Below are positions 26,663-35,731 of a DNA stretch of 64,000 nucleotides, piece after piece; within the stretch, counting starts at the first letter, position 1, and every line of letters starts with the position of its first letter. The notes below the pieces were generated by a model. It saw only the letters and a program-made list of their open reading frames with translations. It made no database searches and was not told the DNA's origin. This stretch comes from Maritimibacter sp. 55A14 (lineage in GTDB: Bacteria; Pseudomonadota; Alphaproteobacteria; Rhodobacterales; Rhodobacteraceae), in the NCBI RefSeq assembly GCF_003122205.1, contig NZ_QEYE01000007.1, positions 110,368 to 174,367 on the forward strand, given 5' to 3'. A program made the position numbers and the translations under genes.

Positions 26663-27416
26663 GACGCCGAATCTCCTGATCCTGGGTGGCACGACCGAAG
26701 CCCGACGGTTGTGCGGCGCCGCGGCTCAGGCGGGGCTGACGGGCAAGGTATCCATGGCCGGGCGTGTCGACCGGCCGGCCCCGCAGGCGCTGCCCCTCCG
26801 TGTCGGCGGCTTCGGCGGGGTGGCCGGGCTGGTGGACTACCTGCGCCGGAATGACGTGACCCATCTGGTCGATGCGACCCATCCTTTCGCCGCGCAGATG
26901 AGCGCCAATGCGGTGGCAGCCTGCGCCGAAACCCGCGTTCCCCTGCTGGCCCTGACCCGTGCGCCCTGGCAGGCGCAACCGGGAGACCGGTGGCAGCATG
27001 TGCCGGACATCGCGGGCGCGGTGGCGGCGCTCGATGGACCGAAGCGGCGCGTCATGCTGGCGGTGGGGCGGATGCACCTGGCCGAGTTTTCCGCGAACCC
27101 GCAGCATTTCCACTTGCTGCGGCTGGTGGATGCGTCCGACGGGCCGCTGCCCTTGCCCGATTGCCACGCCGTCGTGGATCGCGGCCCGTTCACCGTCGAA
27201 GGGGACATGGCGCTGATGCGGCATCACCGGATCGCGGTGATCGTCGCGAAGAACGCGGGCGGGACCGGCGCGCAGGCCAAGATCATCGCGGCGCGCCAGC
27301 TTGGACTGCCGGTGATCATGATAGACCGGCCCGCGATCCCGCCGCGCCGTGAGACGCATTTCGTCGATGATGTGATGCGCTGGCTGGGTCATGAGGTAAC
27401 GGACCTCGGCGTGTAG
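26661..27416 (+). CDS. cobK: Precorrin-6A reductase, inverted within the cob operon
   Basis: The 251-residue protein has LLILGGTTEARRLCGAA at the start, HLVDATHPFAAQMSANA near residue 74, VMLAVGRMHLAEF and IVAKNAGGTGAQAK near 195, all typical of CobK/CbiJ. It reduces precorrin-6A to 6B with NADPH. Unlike its neighbours it is on the plus strand. Its start interlocks with the cobL start, and its last 28 bases overlap the end of cobJ. Its promoter must lie inside the cobL coding region, and its transcript would be antisense to the cobJ 3' end. Confidence 0.94.
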   Translation: MTPNLLILGGTTEARRLCGAAAQAGLTGKVSMAGRVDRPAPQALPLRVGGFGGVAGLVDYLRRNDVTHLVDATHPFAAQMSANAVAACAETRVPLLALTRAPWQAQPGDRWQHVPDIAGAVAALDGPKRRVMLAVGRMHLAEFSANPQHFHLLRLVDASDGPLPLPDCHAVVDRGPFTVEGDMALMRHHRIAVIVAKNAGGTGAQAKIIAARQLGLPVIMIDRPAIPPRRETHFVDDVMRWLGHEVTDLGV

Positions 27417-28141
27417 ACGATGGGGGCGCCGTTTCGTTCGACGATCCGCGTGCTGGACGACCCCACCAGCACAACGGTGCGCATGTCCGCCATTTCCGGC
27501 CTGCAATTCGGCAGGGGAACGACGCGGATGTCTTCCTGAGGCGTGCTGACCGATCGGGCGAAGATCACCGGACGGGTGTCGCCACAGGCGTCGTTCAGGA
27601 TATCCAGCGTTCTGGCAAAGCCCTCGGGCCGCGACCTGGACCGTGGATTGTAGAAGGCCATGGCGAAATCCGCCTCGGCGGCAAGCCGCAGGCGCTTTTC
27701 GATAAGGCTCCATGGTTTGAGGTTGTCGGACAGGTTGATGGCGCAGAAATCGTGCCCCAGTGGCGCACCGGCGCGCGCGGCGGCGGCCAGCATGGCGGTG
27801 ATGCCGGGAAGCACCCGAATGTCGAGGTCGCGCCACGCCGCCGGGCCGGCCTCGACCGCTTCGAATACCGCCGAGGCCATGGCGAAGACGCCCGGATCGC
27901 CGGACGAGACGACCACGACCCGCTTGCCTCGCATCGCCATGTCCAGCGCGAGACGAGAGCGGTCCAGTTCGACCCGGTTGTCGGAAGGATGCAGCGTCAG
28001 ACCGGGGCGTTCGGCCACGCGGGCGACATAGGGGATGTAGCCCACCACGTCCGTGGCGATTGCCAGCGCCTCGGTCACCTCGGGCGTCACGAGCCTTTCC
28101 GCGCCGGGGCCAAGGCCCACGATGGTAACACTGCCGCTCAT
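27389..28141 (-). CDS. cobJ: Precorrin-3B C17-methyltransferase
   Basis: The 250-residue methylase starts VTIVGLGPGAERLVTPEVTEAL and has VVVVSSGDPGVFAMASAVFEAV and VLPGITAMLAAAARAGAPLGHDFC, the CobJ/CbiH pattern. It methylates C-17 and contracts the ring to precorrin-4. ATG 28141 overlaps the cobI stop as ATGA. Its end overlaps the convergent cobK by 28 bases. Confidence 0.94.
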   Translation of the reverse strand: MSGSVTIVGLGPGAERLVTPEVTEALAIATDVVGYIPYVARVAERPGLTLHPSDNRVELDRSRLALDMAMRGKRVVVVSSGDPGVFAMASAVFEAVEAGPAAWRDLDIRVLPGITAMLAAAARAGAPLGHDFCAINLSDNLKPWSLIEKRLRLAAEADFAMAFYNPRSRSRPEGFARTLDILNDACGDTRPVIFARSVSTPQEDIRVVPLPNCRPEMADMRTVVLVGSSSTRIVERNGAPIVYTPRSVTS

Positions 28142-28869
28142 GGCCGTCTTCCTTGCCCATGCACGACGATGATCGAGAAATAGGGGGTTACCTTGTCCGC
28201 GGCCTCGGAAAGCTTCTGCACCGTCTGGCCGGGCATCGACGCGTATTCCACCAGCCATGCGGCGTCATAACGACCCGCCTTGCGCAGCGCGCCGCGGATC
28301 TTGTCGATGTTGCGGCCAATCTTCATGACGATCAGCGCGTCCGAGCGGCGCATGTGTTCCACCAGATCATCCTCGGGCAACGTCCCCATGAGCGTCGTGA
28401 GCACATCATCGCCCCAGGTTATCGGCTCGCCCGTGGCGGTCCATGCGGCGGCCATGCCGGTAATGGCCGGGACCAGCCGCACGGGGCAGACATCGCGCAG
28501 GCGCGTGTAAAGATGCATGAAGGAGCCGTAAAAGAACGGATCGCCTTCGGAGACCACGACCACATCCTCCCCCGCATCGGACAGGGCGCGCAGGCGGGCG
28601 GTGCTGTCGTCGTAGAAGGCCGAGAGAAGTTCGTTGTAGCGCGGATCGGTCAGCGGAATTTCCGTGGTCACCGGATATTCCATGGCAATCTCGGTCACGT
28701 CGGGGCGCAGCATTCCGTCGATGATCTTGCGTGCCTGCCCCGTGCGCCCCTCCTTGCGGAAAAACGCCACATGCCTCGCGTTGCGCAGCAGGCGGTCGGC
28801 CTTGACCGACATCAGTTCGGGATCGCCGGGGCCCAGCCCCACACCCGAAATGGTGCCCGGACCGGTCAT
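28138..28869 (-). CDS. cobI: Precorrin-2 C20-methyltransferase
   Basis: The 243-residue protein starts ISGVGLGPGDPELMSVKADRLL, has AMEYPVTTEIP near residue 62 and VVVVSEGDPFFYGSFMHLYTRL near 98, then PAITGMAAAWTATGEPI. This is the CobI/CbiL signature. It makes precorrin-3A. ATG 28869 overlaps the cobH stop by four bases. Confidence 0.94.
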   Translation of the reverse strand: MTGPGTISGVGLGPGDPELMSVKADRLLRNARHVAFFRKEGRTGQARKIIDGMLRPDVTEIAMEYPVTTEIPLTDPRYNELLSAFYDDSTARLRALSDAGEDVVVVSEGDPFFYGSFMHLYTRLRDVCPVRLVPAITGMAAAWTATGEPITWGDDVLTTLMGTLPEDDLVEHMRRSDALIVMKIGRNIDKIRGALRKAGRYDAAWLVEYASMPGQTVQKLSEAADKVTPYFSIIVVHGQGRRP

Positions 28870-29495
28870 TCGGCGCGGCTCGCGATGGCGTTGATGGCGG
28901 CGACGGTGATGGCGCTGCCGCCCAGACGGCCCTCGACGATACAGCAGGGCACGGGCTGATCGGCCCAGAGCGCGTCCTTCGATTCCCTCGCGCCGACGAA
29001 CCCCACCGGGCAGCCGATGATCGCGGCGGGGCGGGGGCAATCCGGATCCTCGAGCATGTTGAGCAGGTGGAAGAGCGCCGTGGGCGCGTTCCCGATGGCC
29101 ACCAGCGCGCCTTCGAGTCGCGGCCGCCAGAGCTCCAGCGCGGCGGCGGAGCGGGTGTTGCCCATTTTCTTCGCCAGATCGTGGATGCCTTCGGCGTGCA
29201 GGGTGCAGATCACCTCGTTTTCGGCGGGCAGGCGCGGGCGGGTGACGCCTTCGGAGACCATGCGCGCGTCGCAGAAGATCGGCGCCCCGTTCCCGAGCGC
29301 CGCGCGCGCAGCCTGCGCAAAGCCGGGCGAAAAGCGGATGTGCCGTTCCAGCCCGATCATGCCGGCGGCATGTATCATCCGGACAGCGATCTGTTCTTCC
29401 TCGGGGTCGAACCGGGTCAGGTCGGCCTCGGCCCGGATCGTGGCGAAGCTCTCCTTGTAGATGGCTGCGCCGTCTTTTTCATAATCGTATGGCAT
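28866..29495 (-). CDS. cobH: Precorrin-8X methylmutase
   Basis: The 209-residue protein has the CbiC/CobH motifs: AVRMIHAAGMIGLERHIRFSPG with the conserved acid-base histidine near residue 42, PIFCDARMVSEGV near 72, and AIIGCPVGFVGARESKDAL near 160. It shifts the C-11 methyl to C-12, forming hydrogenobyrinic acid. The cobG stop lies directly before its ATG. Confidence 0.95.
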   Translation of the reverse strand: MPYDYEKDGAAIYKESFATIRAEADLTRFDPEEEQIAVRMIHAAGMIGLERHIRFSPGFAQAARAALGNGAPIFCDARMVSEGVTRPRLPAENEVICTLHAEGIHDLAKKMGNTRSAAALELWRPRLEGALVAIGNAPTALFHLLNMLEDPDCPRPAAIIGCPVGFVGARESKDALWADQPVPCCIVEGRLGGSAITVAAINAIASRAE

Positions 29496-30629
29496 TCAGA
29501 GAGCCTCGGTCAGGTCGGTGATCTGGTCGGGATGCAGGGCGCGGGCCGTGGGTGTGTCCCACGGCGCGCCATCGCGGATGAGGTCGAAGCGGCCGTTGCG
29601 GCCTGTCAGGGTCACCGCGGCGGCACGGGGCAGGGCGCAACCCTTGGCGCAGCCCGATACATGCAGGGCGACCGGGACCGTCCCGGCAAGCCGTGCGGCC
29701 AGCGCACGGGTCTCCACCGTCGCCTGCGGGCAAAAGGGCGCGCCGGGGCAAGCATGAGCGGCCAGAAGCGCACTGCCGGGCGTGGTGACAAAACCGGGCG
29801 CCTCGGTGACAGAGGCGCCGCGCAGCCAGAAGAGCCGGTTGAGCATGAGCCGAATGCCGCTGGCACCCGTGCGGTCGATGAGCGACCCCAGCGCGGTTGC
29901 GTCGATGCTGCCGAACGGAGCACCAAGGATCGTCCCGCCCGGCGCCGGACCCGGCGCAAAGGGCCTGACCGAGATGCGCGGCGCGGCTTGCTGCCAGTCG
30001 TCGGGCAGAGGCACTGTCCTGAGGTGACGGGCCATGCGGCCGTTGGACGGGCCGCCGGTTTCGTGGAACCACTGGATCATCTCGGCCAGGGACCGCATTG
30101 CCGTCGCCGCAACGATCCGGCGGCCCAGGGCGGCCCCGTCGGCGCGCAGGATCAGGTTGTCCGCGGCATCCAGTTCGAACCGGAAATCGGCGGATCCATC
30201 GGCAAGTTGGACCGTCCCGCCGGTATCGAGCGCGTAGCCCATTTTCTCCGGCAGCACCGGGAAACCGGGCAATGCCGACAGAAGGGCGGTGCAAAGGCGA
30301 TCCGTCAGGTCCCGATCCTGCCAATCGGCGGGCATCAGGATGTTGCGCCGCCCTTCGACCGCCGGATCGGCGTCGATCAGCCCAAGTGCGCCCAGTTCGC
30401 GCAACAGCGCGGGATAACCGGCCTCGGTCACGGCCCGGACCTGGAGATTGCCGCGCGACGTCAGATCCAGTGTGCCGTTGCCGAACCGCCGCGCCAGTTC
30501 GCAGAGCGCAAGCGCCTGTCCGGCCGAAAGCTCGGCCCGGAAGGGGCGAACGCGGACCACCAGACCGTCGCCGGACATCATCGGGCGATGGGCGCCGGGG
30601 CACCAGCCCTGAACGATGGGGGTGCTCAT
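29496..30629 (-). CDS. cobG: Precorrin-3B synthase (oxygen-dependent)
   Basis: From ATG 30629 the protein has 377 residues. It belongs to the nitrite/sulfite reductase-like family: SRGNLQVRAV near residue 62, and the 4Fe-4S/sirohaem-type cysteines in HACPGAPFCPQA and HVSGCAKGCALP in the C-terminal third. CobG uses O2 to make precorrin-3B, so its presence marks the aerobic route. Its ATG overlaps the cobN stop by four bases (ATGA), and the stop is one base before the cobH start. Confidence 0.92.
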   Translation of the reverse strand: MSTPIVQGWCPGAHRPMMSGDGLVVRVRPFRAELSAGQALALCELARRFGNGTLDLTSRGNLQVRAVTEAGYPALLRELGALGLIDADPAVEGRRNILMPADWQDRDLTDRLCTALLSALPGFPVLPEKMGYALDTGGTVQLADGSADFRFELDAADNLILRADGAALGRRIVAATAMRSLAEMIQWFHETGGPSNGRMARHLRTVPLPDDWQQAAPRISVRPFAPGPAPGGTILGAPFGSIDATALGSLIDRTGASGIRLMLNRLFWLRGASVTEAPGFVTTPGSALLAAHACPGAPFCPQATVETRALAARLAGTVPVALHVSGCAKGCALPRAAAVTLTGRNGRFDLIRDGAPWDTPTARALHPDQITDLTEAL

Positions 30630-33600
30630 GCGCTGCCCTCCAGGCTGGCGAGGATCGAGTTGCGCCGCGTTTGCCACAGCCCGGCGTCCTGCAATGCACG
30701 GAAACGGTCGAGCATGGCAGCATGGGCGGCGGGGTTGGCGTCGCGCAGGAAGGCTTCGGTTTCCGGATCGCCCAGCGTGGCGGCATGATACAGGTCGAAG
30801 AGATGCGGTCCCACGACGCCGGCCAGATGCGCGAAGCTGGCCATGTGGTCCAGGGTGGCGGCGATTTCGGCCACACCCCGGAAACCATGCGCCCGCATCC
30901 CCCTGATCCAATCGGGATTCGCCGCACGGGCCTGCACGACGCGGGCTATTTCCTCGGGCAGGGCGCGGGCGCGGGGGCGATCCGGCTCGGTGTTGTCGAG
31001 ATGGTAGAGCGCGGCCCGCCCGCCGGTCACGGATTGCGCGGCGGCAAAGCCCGCCTCATGCGCGGCATAATCCGAGGCCAGCAGCAGATCCGTTTCCGGT
31101 AGGTCTTGCAGGTGGACAAAACTGTCCGCGCGGGCAACGCGGTCGCGCAGGCCGTCGTCGTCGCGCATGGCGTGGTCGCCATCCAGCGCCCAGGCCGAGG
31201 ACGAAAGCCAGGCTTCGCCGGCCTGCCGGCGGGCCTCCGGCGTGTAATCCTCCAGCGCCGCGCCCATGCCAAGGCCGAAACTGCCCGGAGCGGGGCCGTA
31301 GACACGGGACGCCGCCGCCTGGCCTGCATAGGGGTTCCAGTCGGGCGCCTCGTCGCGGAGGGCGAGCGCGCGAACAGCCTGCGAGAACAGCGCCGAGAGC
31401 GTGGGGAAGATGTCGCGGAACAGACCGGACACGCGAAGGGTCACGTCGATCCGGGGGCGGTCCAGTTCCGCGATGGGCAGAACCTCCAATCCCGAGACGC
31501 GCCCGGACCCCGTGTCCCAGACGGGCTTCACCCCCAGCAGATGCAGCGCCATGGCGAATTCCTCGCCCGCGGTGCGCATGGTGGCCGAGCCCCAGAGATC
31601 GACAATCAGGCCGCGCGGCCAGTCGCCTTCATCCTGAAGGTGGCGACGGACCAGTTCTTCGGCCAGTTTGACACCCTGCGCGTGGGCAGACCGGGTCGGG
31701 ACCGATCGCGGGTCGGTGGTAAAGAGGTTGCGGCCCGTGGGCAGCACGTCGCCGCGGCCCCGATAAGGCGAGCCCGAAGGCCCGGCAGCGATGCGTTTCC
31801 CATCCAGTGCGTCCAGCAGGGACCGGCGTTCCGCCGCGGCGCTGTCCTCGTGCAGGGGCTGGCCACCGGCCATGTCGGATCGGCCCCAGACATGCAGCCC
31901 CTCGCCGAACTGGCTTTCCTTGATGTCACAGACGAAGCGGTCGATCCGGGTGATGGCCTCGGCGATCGAAGTCGCGCGGTCGAGGCCAAGATCGTTCTCG
32001 ACGCCGAGCGACCGCGCCTCGTCCCGGATGTCGGCTTGCAGGCGGTCGCGGCGTTTCGGGTCCAACCCGTCGGCGCTGGAAAACTCGTCGAGCAGGGCTT
32101 CCAGCCGGGCAAGCCGGTCCGGCGTCCGGCTGTCGCGCAGCGGAGGCGGCACATGGCCCAGTGTCACCGCGCCTATGCGGCGCTTGGCCTGCGCGGCTTC
32201 GCCGGGATCGTTCACGATGAACGGGTAGAGCACGGGCAGACGGCCCGTCAGCGCCTCTGGCCAGCAGTGCCGGGACAGGGCGACGGACTTGCCCGGCAGC
32301 CATTCCAGCGTGCCGTGCGCACCGATATGGATCAGCGCGTCTGTCCGGGTCTGAAGCCAGAGGTAGAAGGCCACATAGGCATGGCGGGGCGTGCGGGACA
32401 GGTCGTGATAGTCGTCGTCGCGGGTGTTGGGCGTGCCGCGTTCGGGTTGCAGGGCGACAACGGCATTGCCGTGCCGCAGCGCCGCAAAGCGAAAGGCGCC
32501 GTCTTCGACGTGGTCGTCGTCCTCGGGCCGGCCCCATGCCCGTGTCAGATCGGCACGGAGACTGCCGGGCAGTCTCTCGAGGAGGGCCCGATAGTCCGAA
32601 AGCGGCAGGCGCATGTTCCGCGCCAGCAGGCGCAACTCCAGATCCGGCGCCGTTTCCGGCAGGTCATAGCCTGCCTGCACGAGGTCCGTCAGGATCGCAC
32701 GGGCCGAGGCCGGCGCATCGAGCCCGACCGCGTGGCCCATGTTCCAGTCCTTGCCGGGATAGGTCGACAGGATCAGACCGACTCGGCGCTCCCGCGGGGG
32801 TTTGGCCGCAAGTTTCAGCCAGCCCTCAACGCGGTTCACCAGCGCCGAAATGCGCTCGGCGTCGGGACGGTGGGCATGGCGGGCGAATTGCAGATCCGGG
32901 TCGCGTTCGCCGGGTTCCTTGAAGGAAACGACGCCGCCCATGATGCGGCCATCGACCTCGGGCAGGACAACGTGCATGGCCAGATCGGCGGGGGAGAGAC
33001 CACGCTCTGCTGTTTTCCACGCGGCACGGCCGGAGGTGGCCAGCGTCACCTGAAAGACCGGGACATCGGCGGCATCGAGCGGAGAGCCGCCTTCGGAACC
33101 CTTGCCGCTGAAGGCGGTGGCGTTGACGATGGCATGGGGCGCATAGGTCCGGACCTGCCGGCGCAACCAGCCCGCGATCTCGGGGGCCTTGAGCGAGGGC
33201 GCAAAGAGCGCGCGCACGTGGTAACCCCGGTCACGGAAGCTCTTGAACAGATCGTTCACCGGGGCGAGATCGGCAGCCACGAGATAGGACCGATAGAAGA
33301 CGATCAGGACGCGCTGTGCCGCACCGGCGGGGATGTCGGCCAATGGGCAAACGACGCCGTCCTCGGGCGTCCACGCGCCGACCACGGGCAAGACCTTGGT
33401 GCCACGCACCGGGGCGGCGTAATGACCGGCGGCCAACGATAGCTGCGCCAAGGCGGCCTGCGCTGCGACCGCGCCGCCGTTGTCGCACAGTTCGGCCAAC
33501 CGTCGGAGGGTCGAGACGGGCAAGGTGGAAAGCGCGTCCAGCCGTGGATCCGGGCGGCCGTCGGCGGGAAGGATCGCCAGCGCGATACCCTTGCGCTGCG

Positions 33601-33919
33601 CCAGCGCCAGCACCTGTTGCAGGCCGTATTCCCAGTAGGGCACTCCGCCGATCAGCCGGATCAGGATGCCTTTCGCGCCTTCAAGCGTCCGTTCGACATA
33701 GGTATCGACGGACAGGGGATGGCGCAGGGCCGAAAGATTGGCCAGCCGCAGCGTCGGCAGCCGCCCGTCCGTCCCGCCGCCGCGATGCCAGCCTTCCGCG
33801 AATGCCCCGAGATCACTGTCCGAGAAAGACAACACCACCAGATCCGCCGGGCTCTGACCCAGGTCGGTCGGTGCATCGGTCTCGTCGAGGCCGTGGCTTT
33901 CGCGGAAGATGACATGCAT
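30626..33919 (-). CDS. cobN: Aerobic cobaltochelatase large subunit
   Basis: The 1097-residue protein shows the CobN/magnesium-chelatase H family features: a flavodoxin-like entry, then GAHGTLEWLPGK (HGTLEW motif, near residue 540) and long conserved blocks to the C-terminus. It inserts cobalt into hydrogenobyrinic acid a,c-diamide with the CobS and CobT chelatase subunits. Those ATPase subunits are not in this window; the genes named cobS and cobT here are late-pathway enzymes with the same symbols. The start at 33919 is 11 bases after cobW. Confidence 0.93.
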   Translation of the reverse strand: MHVIFRESHGLDETDAPTDLGQSPADLVVLSFSDSDLGAFAEGWHRGGGTDGRLPTLRLANLSALRHPLSVDTYVERTLEGAKGILIRLIGGVPYWEYGLQQVLALAQRKGIALAILPADGRPDPRLDALSTLPVSTLRRLAELCDNGGAVAAQAALAQLSLAAGHYAAPVRGTKVLPVVGAWTPEDGVVCPLADIPAGAAQRVLIVFYRSYLVAADLAPVNDLFKSFRDRGYHVRALFAPSLKAPEIAGWLRRQVRTYAPHAIVNATAFSGKGSEGGSPLDAADVPVFQVTLATSGRAAWKTAERGLSPADLAMHVVLPEVDGRIMGGVVSFKEPGERDPDLQFARHAHRPDAERISALVNRVEGWLKLAAKPPRERRVGLILSTYPGKDWNMGHAVGLDAPASARAILTDLVQAGYDLPETAPDLELRLLARNMRLPLSDYRALLERLPGSLRADLTRAWGRPEDDDHVEDGAFRFAALRHGNAVVALQPERGTPNTRDDDYHDLSRTPRHAYVAFYLWLQTRTDALIHIGAHGTLEWLPGKSVALSRHCWPEALTGRLPVLYPFIVNDPGEAAQAKRRIGAVTLGHVPPPLRDSRTPDRLARLEALLDEFSSADGLDPKRRDRLQADIRDEARSLGVENDLGLDRATSIAEAITRIDRFVCDIKESQFGEGLHVWGRSDMAGGQPLHEDSAAAERRSLLDALDGKRIAAGPSGSPYRGRGDVLPTGRNLFTTDPRSVPTRSAHAQGVKLAEELVRRHLQDEGDWPRGLIVDLWGSATMRTAGEEFAMALHLLGVKPVWDTGSGRVSGLEVLPIAELDRPRIDVTLRVSGLFRDIFPTLSALFSQAVRALALRDEAPDWNPYAGQAAASRVYGPAPGSFGLGMGAALEDYTPEARRQAGEAWLSSSAWALDGDHAMRDDDGLRDRVARADSFVHLQDLPETDLLLASDYAAHEAGFAAAQSVTGGRAALYHLDNTEPDRPRARALPEEIARVVQARAANPDWIRGMRAHGFRGVAEIAATLDHMASFAHLAGVVGPHLFDLYHAATLGDPETEAFLRDANPAAHAAMLDRFRALQDAGLWQTRRNSILASLEGSA

Positions 33920-33930
33920 GGCGGGCTGCC

Positions 33931-34986
33931 TTACTCCGCCGCCTCCGCGGCGGGACAAAGCACGGCGCGGATCCTGTTATCGACGATATCGTCATGCTCG
34001 GCGATCACCACGAGGCGCCCGGTGCGGGCCTCCCCCGGCTTCAATGGACGGTCGTACTGATGACGGACGCGCGCGCCCACGGCCTGCACCAATAGGCGCA
34101 TGGGTTTGCCCGCAACGCTGGCATAGCCCTTCACCCGCAGGATATTCTGGGTCTTGGCAAGCTCTTCGATGCGGGCGACCAGTTCTGCCGGATCGCTGAT
34201 TTCGGGGATGTCGATGACCACGGATTCGAAGTCCTCGTGATCGTGGTCGTGCGGCTCGTCATGATGCGAGGGACGCGCGTCCATGTCGTCCTCCGCCGCC
34301 GCTTCGAGACCGAGGATCACGCGGGGATCGACAATGCCCTCCGCGACCTCGACGACAGGCAGGGGGCGCGGGGCAAGCCCCGCGATGATTGCCCTGGCCC
34401 TTGCCACGCCTTCCGATCCGGCGAGGTCGGGTTTGGTAAGCAGGATGATGTCCGCGCAGGATATCTGGTCTTCAAAGACCTCCGACAGCGGCGTTTCGTG
34501 GTCGATACTGTCATCGGCCCGGCGCTGCGCATCCACCGCCGCGACATTGGGCGCGAACCGGCCGGCGGCCACCGCCTCGGCATCGGCCAGCGCGATCACG
34601 CCATCGACGGTGATCCTCGACCGGATGTCCGGCCAGTCGAAAGCCTTCAGCAGCGGTTTCGGCAGGGCAAGGCCCGAGGTTTCTATCAGGATATGTTCGG
34701 GGCGCGGGTCGAGTGCCATCAGCGCCTCGATGGTGGGAATGAAGTCATCGGCCACGGTGCAGCAGATGCAGCCGTTTGCCAGTTCCATGATGTTCTCAGC
34801 CGGGCAGTCCGGAATCGCGCAGCTTCTCAGAATCTCGCCATCGACGCCCACATTGCCGAATTCGTTCACCACCACGGCAAGACGCTTGCCGCCGGGGTTG
34901 CGCATCAGGTGGGAGATCAGCGTGGTCTTTCCGGAGCCGAGAAAGCCGGTGATCACGGTGACGGGAAGTTTTGCCAGATCGGTCAA
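33931..34986 (-). CDS. cobW: CobW-type GTPase, metal chaperone for cobalamin synthesis
   Basis: The 351-residue protein has the P-loop GFLGSGKTTL near residues 14-23, the metal motif GCICC near 71, SGLALP and LTKPDL. A histidine-rich loop (HHDEPHDHDHED, about residues 240-251) separates the GTPase and C-terminal CobW domains and probably binds metal. It likely delivers cobalt for chelation. The start is an unusual TTG at 34986, supported by a strong AAGGAGG site just upstream that spans the end of the preceding gene. Confidence 0.92.
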   Translation of the reverse strand: MTDLAKLPVTVITGFLGSGKTTLISHLMRNPGGKRLAVVVNEFGNVGVDGEILRSCAIPDCPAENIMELANGCICCTVADDFIPTIEALMALDPRPEHILIETSGLALPKPLLKAFDWPDIRSRITVDGVIALADAEAVAAGRFAPNVAAVDAQRRADDSIDHETPLSEVFEDQISCADIILLTKPDLAGSEGVARARAIIAGLAPRPLPVVEVAEGIVDPRVILGLEAAAEDDMDARPSHHDEPHDHDHEDFESVVIDIPEISDPAELVARIEELAKTQNILRVKGYASVAGKPMRLLVQAVGARVRHQYDRPLKPGEARTGRLVVIAEHDDIVDNRIRAVLCPAAEAAE

Positions 34987-34987
34987 A

Positions 34988-35407
34988 TCAGGCCTCCTTG
35001 GGTCGGGTTACGGGGGGAATGCGCGCCACGCAGTTGCGCTTGAAGTGATCGGGGCGCTCGCGCCACGGAATTATGCCATCCGTTGTGGCGTGATACTGCG
35101 CCGCGCCCTGAAGGATCATCCCGGAATGCGACACTTCATCGACATTCGCGAAGACATAGGTCCATTTCGCGTCGCCACCGCGCAGGGCGACGGTGCAGCC
35201 GTAATCGCAGTTCTGCAGACAGTCCACCGGGGTCAGTCGCACGCCGTCGGGCAGCCCGCGCGCGGCAATGCCGTCATAGAGCGCCTGTCCGGGACGGCGG
35301 TCATCCTCGCGGGTCTCGCATCCGCGCCGGCATTTGACGCAAACAAGAAGCTCTGTCGCGGGGCTGGCTCGCCCATTGACCACGTCGTTCAATTTCCTCG
35401 GTCCCAC
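34988..35407 (-). CDS. DUF1636 family ferredoxin-like metal-binding protein (copy 2)
   Basis: The protein has cysteines in LLVCVKCRRGC and VDCLQNCDYGC, a pattern fitting a thioredoxin-like 2Fe-2S ferredoxin fold of the DUF1636 family. The open frame starts at GTG 35407 (139 residues), but GTG 35383, behind GAGGAA, may be the true start. It is the first gene after the riboswitch and ends one base before the cobW start. A role as electron carrier or metal handler for the cob enzymes is inferred only from context. Confidence 0.78.
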   Translation of the reverse strand: MGPRKLNDVVNGRASPATELLVCVKCRRGCETREDDRRPGQALYDGIAARGLPDGVRLTPVDCLQNCDYGCTVALRGGDAKWTYVFANVDEVSHSGMILQGAAQYHATTDGIIPWRERPDHFKRNCVARIPPVTRPKEA

Positions 35408-35494
35408 TTGTCATGGGACGCGGGTCTGATGGCGGAACGGACCCTGATCAAAGGCGCATTCCGACACCGGAACACCCCGTCCGGTCTCAAAATC

Positions 35495-35682
35495 CGTGGC
35501 TGGCAGGTCTCCCGGCTCACGAATCTCGGGCAGTGGGCCCGACGGTTGCTCTGCCTTCCCGGCCTGATGGCCAGTGGCGCTGAGCACCCTCATCGCTTAC
35601 GGTCGCGGGGGCGGCTGTGCTTGACCACGCATCTTGCGGCTGCACATTCCCTTTTCACCTGTCTGGACAGGCACCAGCGTTT
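35495..35682 (-). promoter_or_regulatory. Cobalamin riboswitch heading the long cob operon
   Basis: Read on the minus strand: GGTGCC at the 5' end, GGGAA, the core GCCACTGG, GGGAAGGC, and the B12 box GAGCCGGGAGACCTGCC at the 3' end. It is followed by the DUF1636-cobW-cobN-cobG-cobH-cobI-cobJ run. The B12 level would set expression of the whole chain. The plus-strand promoter of cobO must lie opposite or close to this element. Boundaries are approximate. Confidence 0.93.
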
Positions 35683-35731
35683 CAGCACATGGTCCAAAAC
35701 CCGCGACCTTGTCAAGATAAAGGAGTGTTCC

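Noticed and set aside
29067..30788. Plus-strand open frame opposite cobH and cobG
   Set aside because: Antisense to well-recognised genes, with no motif or ribosome site.
31106..33442. Very long plus-strand open frame opposite cobN
   Set aside because: It is a GC-rich shadow. The minus-strand cobN product is a clear family match over its whole length, while the opposite frame has low-complexity Arg/Gly/Gln-rich content.
35495..35682. Reading the repeats around 35.5 kb as a mobile element end
   Set aside because: The ordered motifs fit a cobalamin riboswitch on the minus strand, which explains the pairing.
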